DNA from: Paraburkholderia sp. CNPSo 3274
Lineage (GTDB): Bacteria; Pseudomonadota; Gammaproteobacteria; Burkholderiales; Burkholderiaceae
Assembly (NCBI RefSeq): GCF_024206475.1
Contig: NZ_JAMBPR010000013.1
Coordinates: 80,140 to 144,139, forward strand
Length of the DNA stretch: 64,000 nt
Direction: 5' to 3'
Shown here: positions 63,753-64,000 of the stretch, piece after piece
How positions within the stretch are numbered: the first letter of the stretch is position 1
How the letters are laid out: every line of letters begins with the position of its first letter
Position numbers and translations under genes: made by a program
The notes under the pieces: model-generated
Databases searched by the model: none
Seen by the model: only the letters and a program-made list of their open reading frames with translations
What the model was told of the DNA's origin: nothing

Positions 63753-64000
63753 GGGAGTGTCTGAATTTTTGTGTGCAAGGCAGATAAAAGCCTGCCGTCT
63801 GGCAGGCTCATCAATTGCATTCTACAAATGATTTCTGGTGAAGCGATCCTCGTAGAGGATCGCGAACTGGTTCATCGCGGCTTTCCAGTCATGCGCGGCA
63901 CGGCTCCAGTCAGCCGTGATATTGCGCAAGGCCAGCCAGAGCAGTTTGGTCGCGGCCTCGTCCGTCGGGAAGTGCCCACGCGTCTTGACGATCTTGCGTA
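63753..64000 (-). mobile_element. IS256-family insertion sequence, one end, truncated by the window
   Basis: The end of the element lies around 63751-63755, where island sequence changes to an outward end reading GAGTGTCTGAATTTTTGTG, plausible as the terminal inverted repeat. A hairpin (GCCTGCC...GGCAGGC, 63790-63806) lies between the end and the transposase stop. The other end is outside the window, so target duplication cannot be checked. Confidence 0.75.
63822..64000 (-). CDS. IS256-family transposase, C-terminal part
   Basis: The minus frame ends at the TAG at 63822 and reads RKIVKTRGHFPTDEAATKLL, WLALRNITADWSRAAHDWKA, AMNQFAILYEDRFTRNHL. This is the characteristic C-terminal end of IS256-family (DDE) transposases, including WLALRNI and the W-x3-A-x-NQFAILYEDRF ending. 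The N-terminal and catalytic parts lie beyond the window. Confidence 0.9.
   Translation of the reverse strand, partial: RKIVKTRGHFPTDEAATKLLWLALRNITADWSRAAHDWKAAMNQFAILYEDRFTRNHL

Larger units (their letters stand above)
59893..64000. mobile_element. Decayed genomic island/prophage in tRNA-His, open at the window end
   Basis: From the tRNA-His fragment onward the gene content switches to a broken integrase, a DUF4224-type protein, phage-type small ORFs, a methyltransferase remnant, a frameshifted ORF and an IS256-type element. Coding density is lower and frames are often disrupted. No structural phage module is complete. The far end is outside the window. Confidence 0.8.

Overview
The window (about 64 kb, GC-rich, with GCG/CTC/CGC-dominated codons) looks like a chromosomal segment of a Burkholderiaceae bacterium, most likely Paraburkholderia, Caballeronia or a close relative. 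Reasons: the sucA-sucB-lpdA order, an Hfq paralogue with a very long tail, DUF2968 and other Burkholderia-type small proteins, the nudix-aat-bpt-pyrD block, ssuDCB followed by a molbindin, and the local porin type. The taxonomic call is inference from gene content; no search was run.

Layout. 1-6.6 kb: the 2-oxoglutarate dehydrogenase operon (sucA truncated by the window edge, sucB, lpdA) and zapE. 6.7-16 kb: a solitary transposase-like ORF, small envelope proteins, Hfq2, an ECF sigma/anti-sigma pair with a small lipoprotein, a VAO-type flavoprotein and a fatty-acyl-CoA ligase. 16-22.4 kb: an MFS carboxylate carrier, a porin, an SDR dehydrogenase and a second acyl-CoA ligase. 22.6-32.3 kb: an oxalate catabolism locus (GntR regulator, oxalyl-CoA decarboxylase, formyl-CoA transferase, a PAS-only protein carrying a perfect 42-bp tandem duplication, a small protein, transhydrogenase pntAB, and an OxlT-type carrier). 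32.3-37.8 kb: two near-identical tRNA-Leu genes, rnr, rlmB, rpiA. 38.6-39.9 kb: two unrecognised secreted proteins behind a long non-coding leader. 40-47 kb: a Crp/Fnr regulator, manC, a GntR regulator with a Gfo/Idh oxidoreductase, and a cystine-type ABC permease and binding protein. 47-54.9 kb: pyrD, the two N-degron aminoacyl transferases bpt and aat, a Nudix hydrolase, initiator tRNA-Met, an SMR pump, a TetR regulator and 3-hydroxyisobutyryl-CoA hydrolase. 55-58.9 kb: alkanesulfonate genes ssuD-ssuC-ssuB and a molbindin. 58.9-59.9 kb: a DnaJ-like co-chaperone.

From 59.9 kb to the end the character changes. A 3' fragment of a tRNA-His gene, still followed by its terminator, marks the end of an integrated element. 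Inside are a tyrosine integrase with an internal deletion and frameshifts, a DUF4224-type small protein, several phage-type small ORFs, a 5'-truncated DNA methyltransferase remnant whose 3' segment looks protein-like in two reading frames, a frameshifted ORF, and the start of an IS256-family insertion sequence that runs off the window. This is a decayed genomic island or prophage.

The most interesting leads are the oxalate locus (transhydrogenase and a PAS-only protein between the enzymes and the transporter, with a shared promoter-overlapping motif), the secreted protein pair at 38.6-39.9 kb, and the tRNA-His island end with its overprinted methyltransferase segment. I did not find a clear novel defence or CRISPR system.
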